DNA of 64,000 bases, taken from contig JAQFVV010012512.1 in the NCBI GenBank assembly GCA_028023455.1, positions 2,391,935-2,455,934 of the forward strand. The letters are read 5' to 3'. Shown here piece by piece: positions 23,230 to 35,834 of this stretch (positions are counted from its first letter, which is position 1; every line of letters starts with the position of its first letter). The notes below the pieces were generated by a model. That model was not told the origin of the DNA and did no database searches. It saw nothing but the letters and a program-made list of their open reading frames with translations. The DNA comes from Epiperipatus broadwayi (lineage: Eukaryota > Onychophora > Udeonychophora > Euonychophora > Peripatidae). The position numbers and the translations under genes are program-made.

Positions 23230-24455
23230 AAGTAAATATTAAAACTTTAATTTATATCATCTAAATTTTTATATATACACACATCATGTGTGTGCATTTA
23301 TGTATTATTGAAAACAAATGGATTTTTATAACCCTGACAATTTGAACATGTTAATTTTTAAATTATTATATAGCATATTTGAGTGCATAAATATATGTGC
23401 ATTTTATGTTTCTTTAGCATTGAATTAATTGTGGATTGAGAAAATATAATATGATTTATTAGGTTTATGTTTTTTAAAATGCCAGAGTGTTCACACATTT
23501 CAATGTGCACACCTGTATATATTAAAATTAATCATATTTTTTATCATTATAAGTTAATTCAAATATGTTCATAATTTATTATGCCACACATCTGTGTGCT
23601 TATAATGTGTTTTATGTAAACCTATTGAAGCGTATTTGTAAATGATAATGCGATAGCTTTTTGTATATTAATCACAATCAGAATGCCAAATTTATATTAA
23701 TGACATACTCAACATATTTAAATTTCATTTTAATTGTTATTAATAAATTGATGTTCATTGTTTAAAGTTATTCCAGTAAATGTATTTGATCCTAAAATAT
23801 TACAAATCATTGTATGTTGTATTGGACCTTGTTCTCAATAACAGTTATAGACCTTTTGTTCTCTGAGCTATATTTTTGCATAATGGTTTGTTATATAAAA
23901 AGGGTTTATATTTAGTGTTTATTAACATTCAGGTAATGTTGATTCTGGATTGATGCAAAGAAAATATCCTTTAAGGTTCATACACTATATTTTATTTAGT
24001 TTAGTACTTATTAGAAATTATGTTTATAGTTAGCCAGTACATTAATGGTACTAAATGGGCAGTGCATCGATGATGATCAGCATATTTTAGTATCCCAACA
24101 TTATTTTTTTAATTGTTAAATTCTTACAGATTAGCACTTAATTTTCTGCATCCAAATTAATGTTTAAATAATCTACTCCAAGCTGGCAAGGGCTAAATAA
24201 TTAGCTTGATCTATAGTAGACCAATTTCAAATCCATCACAAGATTGGCCATTGATTTATTTTTATTGTTGATCTGTAATGCTGATGAATGTTTATTGTGT
24301 AATGTCACTGAACTTATAGTTAACATAGTTAGCTATGCTGATCTCAGAATCATTTCTCATTCTCATTAGATTAATTTGTATTTAAATTTTGTATTGATTT
24401 GGAGTTGAGGATGATGATATTCCATCATCCCAGGTTCACCCTTATGGTTCACTCT
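23230..24455 (-). repeat. Dispersed repeat D, copy 2
   Basis: Inverted counterpart of 700-1860 (for 23340-24455) and of 3815-3925 (for 23230-23345). The stretch between the RTE tail at 22945 and here is AT-rich with an A(17) run near 23085. Non-coding. Confidence 0.6.
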
Positions 24456-25180
24456 TATTGCTCTGTACTGTTATAACATATTCCATTCTATTGCCCTTAT
24501 CTATATTTTCCTCGACTTCTCCTGACTTTTTTTAAATTATCTACATTGAAAACCATTTTTCCATCTCTTTTATCACACTTATGCATGATCTATGCAACCA
24601 TACACCTTTTATATCCTACCTGATTTTATTTAAGCATTTCAGATGGAAAACTTTATCACATACTGTACACTCTACAAAAACATGCCTAGTTTCCTTCTAA
24701 CCATCACACATACATTGTGGGATACAAATTCAGTCCATGTTTCCATATTTTTCCAGTTCTCCATCTCTATATTTAAATTTATGATTTTTCTATCATTCCC
24801 TAAACTTCTTTAGACAAAAAAAACCATTTTTTTTATTTTTTATAATGGTGAACAAGAAACCCATGCTCCCCTAAAATCACACCCCAATGTTACTTCTCTG
24901 TCTCAGTTAATTGCTTTCTCTCTTAAATTAAAAAAAAAAATTAATAGAAAATCTCATAAAATCCAACGAATCTTACATATGCCTTAGTTTTCAGACCTCA
25001 TAACAGCAAACACAAAAAAATTAGCATTTTTTTTTTATCTTTAAAATGTCGACTCTCGAATCGCTTTCCAAATATTAGCAATATTTTTCTCAATCTTTCC
25101 AAATCCAATTAAATCTATCTCTCTGTGCTTCAATTCTCTTTTCTCATCCACTCTCTGAACAAATATTCCCCTGCAACAAA
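24455..25180 (-). pseudogene. ORF1-like fragment with PHD-type zinc finger
   Basis: The minus strand, read with stops, shows CIPQCMCDG then, after one stop, KETRHVFVECTVCDKVFHLK followed by CLNKIR. After another stop comes GVWLHRSCISV, all near 24560-24720. The spacing CxxxCxC..CxxC....HxxC..W..xxC is that of a PHD finger (C4HC3). Lys-rich, possibly coiled-coil sequence lies upstream (to about 25180). PHD-type fingers are known in ORF1 proteins of some CR1-like LINEs. This could be the N-terminal ORF1 portion of LINE family 2, whose copy a here starts only at the SGNH part. That link is inference. Confidence 0.45.
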
Positions 25181-27839
25181 AACTTTTAGCTAGATGTTAC
25201 TAAAAATATATAAAACCTTAATTTATCATGTGGAGCAAAATTCATTCACATTTAGGAAGATACACACAAGTGGCATCTAGTATTAGAAGCATGAAAAATA
25301 CATTAACCTTCCAAAGAATGATTACAGTTCTTTTTGGATATTCACTCATATGTATGATATAATATGTATTATAATGGTCAGATTTGTACATTCACGCAAC
25401 AAAATCCAGAGTTTTGGCAAATTACCCCAGGCTGATCTAGAAGAGGGGTTGACACCTCGAATCAGATCACACCTCAGTTCCTTTACCAATACTCCATGAC
25501 TTACTATCCTATGAATGACATATATGAGGCTACACTCGAGGTTTCTTAATTTATGTGCCAGCAGTAGCAAAGGGCGGAGAAAGAGACTCAGGGAATAAAT
25601 GAGTAAATTACTAATAATTTAACTAAAAATGCACATCTATGGCTGGCTAGACAATGCATATATTAATAACTAATACTAAATTAGAATAGATTTGGAAAGA
25701 TTTGATAATGAATTATGGATAACATACTAAACATTTATAAGTTTAAAATATTTAATTTTAAAATATAAGATAAATAACACAAATATAAAAACTGCATCAG
25801 AATTTACACACACAAGTGTGGCAATGATGAGCAAAATAAAATAGAGAACAGAATATTATCTGATGCACTATAATTTAAAAGGGTTAATTAAAAAATTTAA
25901 TAACCTATGGTCTAATTATTGCTTTGATTATGGTGTGCCATTCCTATGAGGTTTGCTAATAGTCAAATCCTATGAGAATGATAACTAACAGATATAACAA
26001 ATCAATTATTATTATGCAATGACCAATAAATGTGCTCTTTATGTAAGATTGCATTATATAAATGAGATTAAGATCAATGCTGAACAAATATTGTGGAGAG
26101 TGAACTGATGATTTGTAGTATAACTTCTGAGACTATGGCACTACATAAAATAAATAAGAGATGTGGCCTGAATGCCCAGTTACTCATGATATTCAGTACG
26201 AAGTACTCAGTTCCTGCGGACTGTATAACTTGCTATCTTAAAGTATGTGAACATTTAGTTTGGGTGAGCAGAGCAGCTTATAAAACAATCTGGACCCTCA
26301 CGTTCCAATTCTAAAAAGTGCGCTGTTCAAACCAAGAATAATGGAGTGGCCTTTAAAACCAAAGCCCATTTTAATAAGAGTATAATAGTAAGGCATATAT
26401 GGCATCCATGTGCTTTATAAAGACACATTGTTAATTCTTTCTAACTATAAATATTAAAATTAATCAAGCACAAAATCTATAGTTTCATTCTGTGAAATTA
26501 CTATATGCCAGTTCATAAATTAGCATATGTAAATCATGCTAAAAGGAGTAATTACAAGTGACCTAGTTTATGCAGTAATTCATATAGTTTATAAGAATAA
26601 ACTAAGGAGGAGTAAAGCAAATTTGGGGCTTAATTAATTAATTAATTATATGCTTTAAAATATCATTCTCGTTCATACTTAACTAAATAGACATTTAATA
26701 TGCAAACCTGAATTATACAATAAGCCAAAACATAGTAGCTTAACTAATATATATAAGAGTAGGTTTTCAGACTGAAGATTTACAAGTGTGCCAGCAACAT
26801 AAATTAGCTATGTGAGAATTTCTAGTCAGCTCTCCAAAATTATTAATATTATCAATCTCCGATCTAAATGCAATAACACAAATAGATAATTTAACAAATA
26901 TATAAAATAGAAAATAGGCATAACCACAGATTAAAAAGAGACAGATAAATAATAATAACTGATTACAGTTATTATGTTAAGAAAATTATCAATTGCAAAT
27001 ATTTATTAAGCAGGCAAGATTCTTACAAAGATTATTATGATTAAATTTAAAGTTACAAAATTTACTTGTTAATGTTATTACAAATTATTAATTATAAATG
27101 TTCCACATTTAGCTAGCTTTAGAATTATGAATTAATTTACTAGTTTAGATTTAATTTATTTATAAGTACTCTGCGGGAAGAAATTTACCAATCTTCTTTT
27201 AGATGAGGCACTTTACATGGTATTTAGCACTGGCATGCTCCACTACACTGGCTTGTCTGATGTCTTCTTGGCAGGTTGTGGGTTTTGAACGTCATCCCCA
27301 TCCTGGATCAATTCTCTGAAAAGGAAGGCAGCAGCTGTTCATTCTCTACCCCACAGTTTTCATTGTAGAAAGAGTGAATGAGTGAACCTTGGTGTCTGGA
27401 TTTTGGGTTTTTTATTAACTCTTTTTCATCCCCCCTCACAAGCCATTAAAAGTTGCTTACAACTATTAGATTTCAATTTTAAGTTTTTAATAGCCAGTGT
27501 AAATTTTAATGAGAACAAAAGATCTGGCTTGGCTATTGACAAGTGGTGCCAGGTTAATGGTTTTGTATTAGCCCTCTTGAACTTTATCTTTAAATCTGTA
27601 AAAATCTTTGGCTCTCAGTTTACAATTTAATGAGATATTTCTGAGAAACCAATGACCTTGATTATTTCTTTAAAAGAGATTTAAGTTGTCAACATTCTCC
27701 TATATGTATAAGACAGATGCCCCTGAATTTAAGATTTATATGTGAATACCAACAAATCTATAAATTAAATAACAAAAGATAACTTAAAAATAATTTAGAA
27801 AATCTGTAATGTTTACTATATCTATCACATTACAGTTCT
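25181..27839. other. Intronic AT-rich stretch with two GC-richer islands
   Basis: The islands are 25340-25590 (unrecognised; a minus frame there has no family signal) and 27230-27380, which shares TCTACCCCAC and flanking words with 54690-54890. A TTAA-type run (TTAATTAATTAATTAATTA) sits near 26632. No supported gene. Confidence 0.45.
27230..27380 (+). repeat. Fragment shared with 54.8 kb
   Basis: CAGCTG.TCATTCTCTACCCCACAGTTTTCATT here resembles CAGCTAGTTGTCTACCCCACGGTCATTTTGCTGG near 54836. Both are GC-richer than the surroundings. It is probably an old transposon fragment; no coding signal could be identified. Confidence 0.35.
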
Positions 27840-28100
27840 CTTCGCATATATGCATAGGTGTGCACTCAACATACAATGATGTTTACAACTTACTTTAATT
27901 TAATCATTTTAAAATTATAACTGCATATGCATTATATGCATACAAACATTAATATTACTATTAGATGTGTGCACATATCTGCACACACTCATTAATATAT
28001 GTGATTACATATTAAAACAAATTACTATAAGCTTATATACATGGACTGGGATGGGTTTGAACTAGGAAAGAAGACTATTATGGTACATAGTAGGTGAAAC
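27840..28100 (-). repeat. Dispersed repeat E, copy 2
   Basis: Inverted counterpart of 2300-2575. A (TA)n(TG)n microsatellite follows at about 28131-28160. Confidence 0.5.
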
Positions 28101-28906
28101 AGGATGATAGACCAATATTACTGTTGTAATATATATATATATGTGTGTGTGTGTGTGTTTGCTTTACATAAAATATCTATGTGTTTATTAATCAGATATG
28201 TTAATGTGCAACAGTGACAGTTATTATGGGGACTGTGCTAAATTTTCAAATGCCTTAATTTCATATTATTTTTTTGATTTGAAAAGGTATCCATCTGAAT
28301 ATCTTTCTAAATATGTCTTTATTTTACAAAAAAACAAATTAGTTTGAATTTAGCTTGTATAATATAAATTGTATGTTCCAGCTTTAATATTTAATGGTAT
28401 AAAAGATCTCTAATTAGCTGTAAATTTGTTTATATTTTGCAAATGGTCACTACTTTTTCTACTTTTAAAATCTTATAAAAGTTACTGTATCCTACATTAA
28501 TATAAAGCAAATTTATTTTATTGTAATAACTGATTGTAAGAGAACAATCAACTGAATCCACTTAAATAGAAGTAATTTTATTTATCCTTTTTTATAATTT
28601 TATGAATATATTTTTTACATTTTCTATATAAACATTTAATGTTCAATGTAAATAATATTTATAAAAAAAAAAATCAAAATTAAAAATATATCCTTTTTAG
28701 GAATGATGTGATATAGGTTATAACATTTACACTACAGATTGTCATTGTAGCCATTATGGATCAAAATAAAGTATCAGCTACTATTCAGATTTCCAAAAAT
28801 ATTTATCATTCTCTGATTAAACTAAAATATATATCAGAGCTTACAAAGTCCTAACAATTTATTCCTTTTAGAAAATATGATTGAGTTAGTTAGAGTAGAA
28901 CAAAAG
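28101..28906. other. Intronic AT-rich stretch
   Basis: Apart from the (TA)n(TG)n tract at its start, nothing recognised. Confidence 0.5.
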
Positions 28907-30766
28907 ACATATATAGTCATCATCATCATCAACTATTATCAATCCACTACAGGATAAAGGTATCTCCAAGTTCAATCCATCTTCACTGATCTCTAGCCTC
29001 TTTTCTTTCATATGACCCCTACACACTTCTTTATATCATCTATCCATCTCAAATGTGATCTTCTTTGAGATCTTTTATAATCCCTTGGAATCCAGATTAA
29101 TATTTCAATAGTCCATCTATTATCATTTCTTCTAGAAATAAGACTAGCCCTATTCCAATGCAACCTTTTAATCCTTTCAATGATGTCAATAACACCTGTT
29201 TGTTCTCCTTCCCATGTATGGTATTTTCAATCTCTTCTAATTACTTTAAACAAAGACCTCTCCACCCTTTTTGGAGTGGTCTGAAGACTCTGTATTGATC
29301 TTCTATTAAGTGTCCAAGTCTCAGATCCATAAGTAATAACTGATAAAACACATTTATTAAAAGTCTTCCTTTTCAAACACATAGGCATATTTCCTTTTAA
29401 TATTAATTTATTTCTACCAAAAGCATTCCAACCAAGTTTAACTTTTTTATTAATTTCATCCATTATGTTTCCATCTGTAGTAATACTCTGACCAAGGTAT
29501 TTGAAGTTGTTAACTTCCTCTAACTCATCATTATCAGTCTTTATTTCATCTTTTGAGAAAATTCATTGAACATTACTTTAGACTTTTTTACTTTTTTACT
29601 TTCATCTGATAACTCTTGCAACATTTTCTGAAGCTCTAAAGTATTATTTGCAAAAACAACTGCATCATCTGCAAAATCTAACTGTCCTAAATAATCTCCA
29701 TTTATTTTTATTCCTTTAGCTTCCCATTTTAATCCACAAAATACTTCTTGCAGCACTGCTGTAAAACGTTTTGGAGATATGGAGTTATTACTGTCTTATA
29801 TCTTTCTCAATGTTAACTTAGTAGTATCATTATGTAATCTAATTATGGCAATATTCTTCAGAATATGACAATATCCTGGGTCTATACTTTAATAATCTGA
29901 TGCTTTAATGATTGAAGAAATGCTTATAGAATCAAATGCCTTTTCATAATCTACAAATCCAAAGCATAATGGTTACTCATATTTATTGGTCTTTTGTACA
30001 ACTTCTGTCAATACTTCGATATGATCCATTGTACTAAAACCACTTTTAAATCCAGCTTGTACTTTTTTGTTGATTAAATCCAAAGTTCATGTAGACAAGT
30101 AATTATCTTTGCAAAAAGTTGTATAAAACTGATAAGCCTATAATTCCGAATATCTTTTTTTATCATTTTTTGTACATCCATATAAAAATCTTCTACTATT
30201 TCATCACTATGAGAACTTTTTGAGGCATAAACCTGAATTATCTGCATTTGGTATCTGCTATTAAGTTATATAACTAATCTTGCCACTCTGTCCGATACAC
30301 CATCAATCTCCACAATGTTGTTCTTTCACTTTTTATTTATAATGAATCCTACTCCACTTGTATTTCCAATATTTGTGCCTTTATAATAGAGTACATGTCC
30401 ACTTTTTAAATCATTTCTTCACATTTTTTCTAACTTCACAAAGTCCAATATTGTCCCATTTAATATAAGACAGTTCTTCTAATGCTATTAACTGAAAGGA
30501 GACCCTTTGATTCCTCTTGGAGGCCTTAAAGAAACTGAGCAGGGCAAATTCTTAATGTCCACTCCATATGTTCTTGTCGTTTCAGCTGTTATAACTATGT
30601 GATTATTCATATAGTATACAAACATGGATGGACTGCTCACCAACACACATTATCCAGCATGGTGAGTTTATTGGCTTTTTACCTCTGAGTTTAAGATCAA
30701 GAAACATCATGGTCTTTCTTCTCAGTTGCATGATAGGGCAGAGTGAATGTTTATATATACATATAT
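28907..30766 (-). mobile_element. RTE retrotransposon, copy 3, 5'-inverted and internally deleted
   Basis: The 3' end (TCATCATCATC.. on the plus strand) is at 28917. The element body runs on the minus strand to about 30482. At 30483 the 5' leader begins, but in the plus orientation, running to about 30752. The leader's own 5' end therefore sits at the junction. About 240 bp between leader and endonuclease are missing, as in twin-priming products. A second deletion near 30166 joins RT sequence to endonuclease sequence and removes about 1.15 kb present in copy 2. ACATATAT occurs at both outer edges (28907-28914 and 30759-30766), consistent with a target-site duplication. Confidence 0.8.
28917..30482 (-). 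pseudogene. RTE ORF remains of copy 3
   Basis: Minus-strand blocks: an endonuclease fragment (LSYIKWD.. near 30465, VYASKSS near 30215), then directly RT fragments including LGQLDFADDAVVF (FADD motif C intact) near 29680, MDEINKKVKLGWNAFGRN and YGSETWTLNRRSIQ near 29300-29460. Many stops and frameshifts. It shares the Lys/Asn-rich, AT-rich codon use of copies 1 and 2. Confidence 0.8.
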
Positions 30767-31907
30767 CACTTGATATTTTTACAATTTATGTGCATACTTC
30801 TTATGTATATAGCAGATTTAGTACGTGTATATTATTATATATGTGTCTAACAAATCATTAAATCAAGCTTTTAATGAAAATCCAAAAAATTATCCATTAT
30901 TTAAAATGTATCTCTATATTGCCCTCTCATGTGTCTTACTTAAACTATATCTATGAAAAAAAACTCACACAAACAAACATACAGAAAATGTAAATTGAAT
31001 AAAAACAATTAGTAAAATTAACTTAAAATAAGATTTATTGAAAATATTTTCTTTTAAAACAATTTTCTGATTTTGTTTCTGTATGTATATGTTAATTCTG
31101 TGCATATTCTAACAGGCAAAGATTTATAACAAGAAAATATTAAAATTTCAGTACAATTACCCAACATTAAATATTCTTCTATTTATTATTAGAATGACAG
31201 GTTTTAAATGAACATATTTTATAGCTGAAATATTGTAAAGATTACTTGAATAAATTGATGAAAGCTCTTTTTCATGAAATCCAAGAAAGTATTAGATTAT
31301 TTCTGAAGTTATAAATTTTCTTAGTAGTCAATCTTAATTTGACTTAGGTATGTGCAAGCATGAATTAAATAATTTTAAAGAGCAAATAGTTGATACACCT
31401 ATGGAATTACCTAATAAAATTTCCAGAGCCTTTTATTGTAAATAAATCATTGCAATAGATAATAAGATAGCTATTCTTCCAGCTATGCATAGGCAAGTGG
31501 TTCAAGTTTTCTAATGTCTCCTATCTTACATGGTTTTAATGAAATGATTTATTTAGAGTATAGAATGGCATAACTTAGTCATTTTCTACCTAAAATTATT
31601 TTTTAAAACATTTCAATGTTAACTGAAAAACACATTTATCAACAAGAATAATTTAATTTGTTTTACCTTTCAAAAATTATCCAAAAAACACTTTCTATCC
31701 TGCTAAATAAAAATGTTTTTCTCCAGATAGTTTATATAGTAATTTTATTTTTAAATTCACATTTTAATTTGATCTATAATCTGCCTTATCTCTTATACAA
31801 GATGGTTATATGTTTTCAATCTTGTCGAAACAATAATCACAAATTTTATAATTTTTTTTCTAAATATATATATATATACACCTGATCAAAATGTCATTAT
31901 ATATATA
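30767..31907. other. Intronic AT-rich stretch
   Basis: Nothing recognised except a (TA)n run at about 31865-31878, close to the 3' end of RTE copy 2. Confidence 0.5.
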
Positions 31908-34900
31908 TCATCATCAACCATTATCAGTCCACTGCAGGATGAAGGTCTCTCCAAGTTCAATCCATCTTTTTTGATTTTTAGCTTCTCTTCTCCACATCAC
32001 CCCTGCAAACTTTCTTATTTCATCCATCCATCTCACATGTGGTCTCTATCTGGGTCTTTTACAATCTCTTGGAATCCAGTTTAAAATTTTAATTTTCCAT
32101 CTATTATCATCTCTTCTAGCAATATGTCCAGCCCAACTCCACTTCAGTCTTTTAATTTTTTCAAGGAGATCAGTAACACCTGTTTGTTCTCTTACCCATA
32201 CATTGCGTTTTCGATCTCTTCTTGTTACCCCCAGCATGCATCTCTTCATACTTCTTTGAGTGGTTTGAAGTCTCTGTATTGCTCTTCTATTAAGTGTCCA
32301 ACTCTCAGATCTATAAGTAAGAACTAGCAAAACACATTTATTAAAAACCTTCCTTTTCAAACACATAGGCATATTTCCTTTTAGAATCAAGTTATTTCTA
32401 CCAAAAGCACTCCAACCAAGTTTAATTCTATGATTAATTTCATCTATTATCGTTCCATCTGTATTAATAATCTGACCAAGGTATTTGTAACTGTTAACTT
32501 CTTCTAATTCATCATAATCAATCTTTATTTTCATATCTTGAGAAAATCTATTAAACATTACTTTAATCTTTTCAACATTTATCTTTAGTCCTATTTTCCT
32601 ACTTTCATCTGATAACTCCTGCAACATTTACGGTAACTCTAAAGCATTATTTGCAAAAACAACTACATCATCTGCAAAATCTAAATGACTTAAATAATCT
32701 CCATTTACTTTCACTCCTTTAGCTTCCCATTTTAACCCACAAAATACTTCTTGCAGCACTGCTGTAAAAAGTTTTGGAGATATGGAGTCACTCTGTCTTA
32801 CACCCTTCTCAATGTTGACTTTCCTACTATCATTATGTAATCTAATTATTGCTGTTGCATTTTTATAAATATTCTTTAAAATATGGCAATATCCTGGATC
32901 TATACCTTGATGATCCAATGCTTTAAGCACTGAAGAAATATTTATAGAATCAAATGCCTTTTCATAATCTACAAATCCTAAGCATAATGGCAACTCATAT
33001 TCATTTGTCCTTTCTATAACTTCTCTCAATACCTGGATATGATATACTGTACTAAAACCCCTTTTAAATCCAGCTTGTTCTTTTGGTTGGTGGAAGTCCA
33101 GTGTTCTCTGTAGACGAGTTGTAATTATCTTAGTAAAAATTTTGTATAAAACTGATTAAAGACTGATAGGTCTGTAATTTCTAATATCTTCTTTATCACC
33201 TTTTTTAAATATTAATATTATTACTGCATTCTTCCAATCATCTGGTACATCTTTATCATTTAGACATTTAGAATATAACTTTGTTAAAAAAATTCTATTT
33301 CTTCACCTGCTTCTTTTAATATATCAATTATAATTCCATCATTACCTGGAGCCTTCCCTTTCTTCATAAATTTAATTGCATGTCTCACCTCCTCATTCAA
33401 AATTCTGGGCAATTCAGAAGATATAATAGGTATAGGAGGTACTTGTTCTTTATTACTATATAATACTTGATAGAAGTCTTCTACACATTTCATGATGTCA
33501 TCTCTCTTTTTAGTAATAATGCCATCTTTTTTTCTTATTGCAGATATAAATTTCCTACCAATACCAAAATGTTGTTTTACACTCTTTAGACTTTTATTCT
33601 CTTCTACCGCTTTCCTTGCTAGTTCACAATTATACTTTCTTATATCATTTTCAACTCTTTTCCGCACCATTTTACAAAATTTGAGATATTTAATCCTTTT
33701 TAATGCATCATTTTTGTATATCTTCATATTTCTTCTTTTCTTCATAAATTCTATAGTCTCAGTAGAAATTTTATTGGTCAATTCCTGCTTTTTTCTACCA
33801 GCTATCTTTGTGGCAGTTTTTAAAAGTGTATCAGTTATTTTCCTATTAATTTCATTCAAATCTGAATCTTGTTCAAAATCTACTAATACTTGAAACCGAT
33901 TGGTAAGTTCTAATTTAAATTCATTAGAATGTTTCTGAAGATTAGGAATATCAACTGTAAATATTGTTTTTCTTAATAATTTTTGTCTCTCTAGTTTTGC
34001 ATTAACATGTATTTTACATCTTACTAATCGATGATCACTTCCTGTGTTAAATTTATTAAGAACATTACAATCTTGAAATATGTATTTTCTGTTAATCAAA
34101 ATATAATCCAATTCTGCTGTACCTTCATTTGGATGCTTCCAAGTCCATTTTCTTTTAACCTTTTTCTCAAAAAAAGAATTCATAATATAAAGTTTTTCTT
34201 TTTCTGCAAATTCCACAAGTCTATGTCCTCTCTCATTTCTATTACCATAACCAAAATTACCTACAGCATTTTCATCTTTCATTTGTTTACCAATTCTAGC
34301 ATTAAAGTCTCCCATAACAATTTTAAAATGTTGTTTACTCTGATCAAAAGCCTTTTGTACATCCATATAAAAATCTTCTACTACTTCATCACTATGAGAA
34401 CTTGTTGGGGCATAAACCTGAATTATCTGCATTTTGTATCTGCTATTAAGTTGTAAAACTAATCTTGCCACCCTGTCTGAAACACCATCAATCTCTACAA
34501 TGTTATTCTTCCATTTTTTATTTATAATGAATCCTACTCCACTTGTATTTCCAATATTTGTGCCTCTATAGTAGAGTACATGTCCACTTTTTAAATGAAT
34601 TGTTTCTTCACCTTTTCTTCTAACTTCACAAAGTCCAATAATGTCCCATTTAATATAGGATAGTTCTTCTTCTAACTCTTGCAATCTTCCTTCACTTGAA
34701 AGTGATCTGCAGTTGTAAGTACCTAAATAAAAAGTCATCATCAAATGGCAGCCTGAGTCCGCAATCAGGGGATTCTTAGCACCCTCTGCCTTCGGCCACC
34801 AACCGCTGCCTTGGTTGGTGACTTTACAGCCTCCTGGGAATAAGGGCCATGCTTTATTTTTGTCTGTCATAATTGTATATATTGAAAAAATATTCTTAAA

Positions 34901-35124
34901 CTCGGAGGTAAAAAGCCAATAAACTCACCACACTGGCTAATGTGTGTTGGTGAGCAGCCCATCCATGTTTGTATACTATATGAATAATCACATAGTAATA
35001 ACAGCTGCAATGACAAGAACATATGGAGTGGACATTAGGAATTTGCCCTGCTCATTTCCTTTAAGGCCTCCAAGAGGAATCAAAGGGTCTCCTTTCAGTT
35101 AATAGCAAACTCCTTTCTGCAGCC
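31908..35124 (-). mobile_element. RTE-type retrotransposon, copy 2, near full length
   Basis: Full-length layout on the minus strand: 5' end GGCTGCAG at 35124, leader to 34871, coding region 34870-32046, and 3' tail ending TGATGA at 31908. Both ends abut TA repeats (31899-31907 and 35125-35142). Insertion into a (TA)n tract, or duplication of one, is likely, but the target duplication cannot be measured. Overall it is the best-preserved RTE copy here. Confidence 0.87.
32046..34870 (-). pseudogene. RTE endonuclease-reverse transcriptase, nearly intact
   Basis: Starts MTDKNKAWPLFPGGCK at 34870, the same start as copy 1. The first 528 codons are open and cover the whole endonuclease (GLCEVRRKG, VYAPTSSHS, GDFNARIG, GSDHRLV) and the RT N-terminus. 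A frameshift in an A-run near 33286 breaks the reading after AGEEIE. The RT continues with GFVDYEKAFDSI, VRQSDSISPKLF and LDFADDVVVF (FADD, intact). A CAG-GAA to CCG-TAA change near 32628 gives a stop before MLQELSDES. The final frame (32046-32627) carries the thumb and ends at the TAG also seen in copy 1. So there are two disabling lesions. Confidence 0.87.
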
Positions 35125-35142
35125 ATATATATATATATATAT

Positions 35143-35518
35143 GAAAAAACTACTTATAATCACGTAACTTGCTATCGCTTGTATTTATGATCAATAGATG
35201 GTGTTTTACCAAAACCACCGAACAAGCATATATTTATTTACATAAACATCAAAAGAGACACAATTCACTATCTCTTTTATCTGCCCACCCTCAGATCAGC
35301 TGATTTCAAGCTAATTTGCTATCATCAGTGAAGGATAGTTTCTAACCCTATCGTTCACTGATGATAGCAAATTAGCTTGAAATCAGTTGATCTGAAGGTG
35401 GGCAAATGAAAGAGATAGTGAATTCTGACTCTTTTGACCTTTATGTAAACAAATATATGCTTGTTTGGTGGTTTTGGTAAAACACCATCTATTGATCATA
35501 TATATATATATATAATTG
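35143..35518. mobile_element. Foldback family A element, two-armed
   Basis: The core 35189-35497 begins GATCAATAGATGGTGTTTTACC and ends with its reverse complement. Arms pair along their length; for instance TGATTTCAAGCTAATTTGCT near 35310 pairs with AGCAAATTAGCTTGAAATCA near 35366, with a short centre near 35345. The outer left tail has GTAACTTGCTATCGCTT. (TA)n follows immediately at 35498. Its left edge lies about 20 bp from RTE copy 2, across the shared TA tract. Non-coding and non-autonomous; the mobilising transposase is unknown. Confidence 0.8.
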
Positions 35519-35834
35519 AATAGAAAATATTAACTTAAAAATTTTGACTGCAACACCCTCAAGTGTCAAACTTGTAATGCAAGTAATAAAAAAATGAATA
35601 ACTTTCCATTCATATCTAAGCTTTCATGTAGATATTTAAACAAATTCTAAAATGGTGAGCATGAATTTAAATCAACATCCACAAATCTCACTCATATCAT
35701 TTTAGAATCCAATTTACAAAGGCAAAATTAACTACCACTTATTGTAAAAATTTTATAAACAAATAACACTTTATTTATGTTAAAATATTAAGTGTAATAA
35801 TATTCAAGGCTAATCATTAAAAATCAGGCAATCC

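Noticed and set aside
25346-25570. Minus 74-codon frame in a GC-richer island
   Set aside because: No recognisable motif and no splice or element context; could be a transposon scrap but cannot be supported.
33492-34456. Long plus-strand frames of 133 and 141 codons
   Set aside because: They are antisense shadows of the RTE copy 2 ORF.
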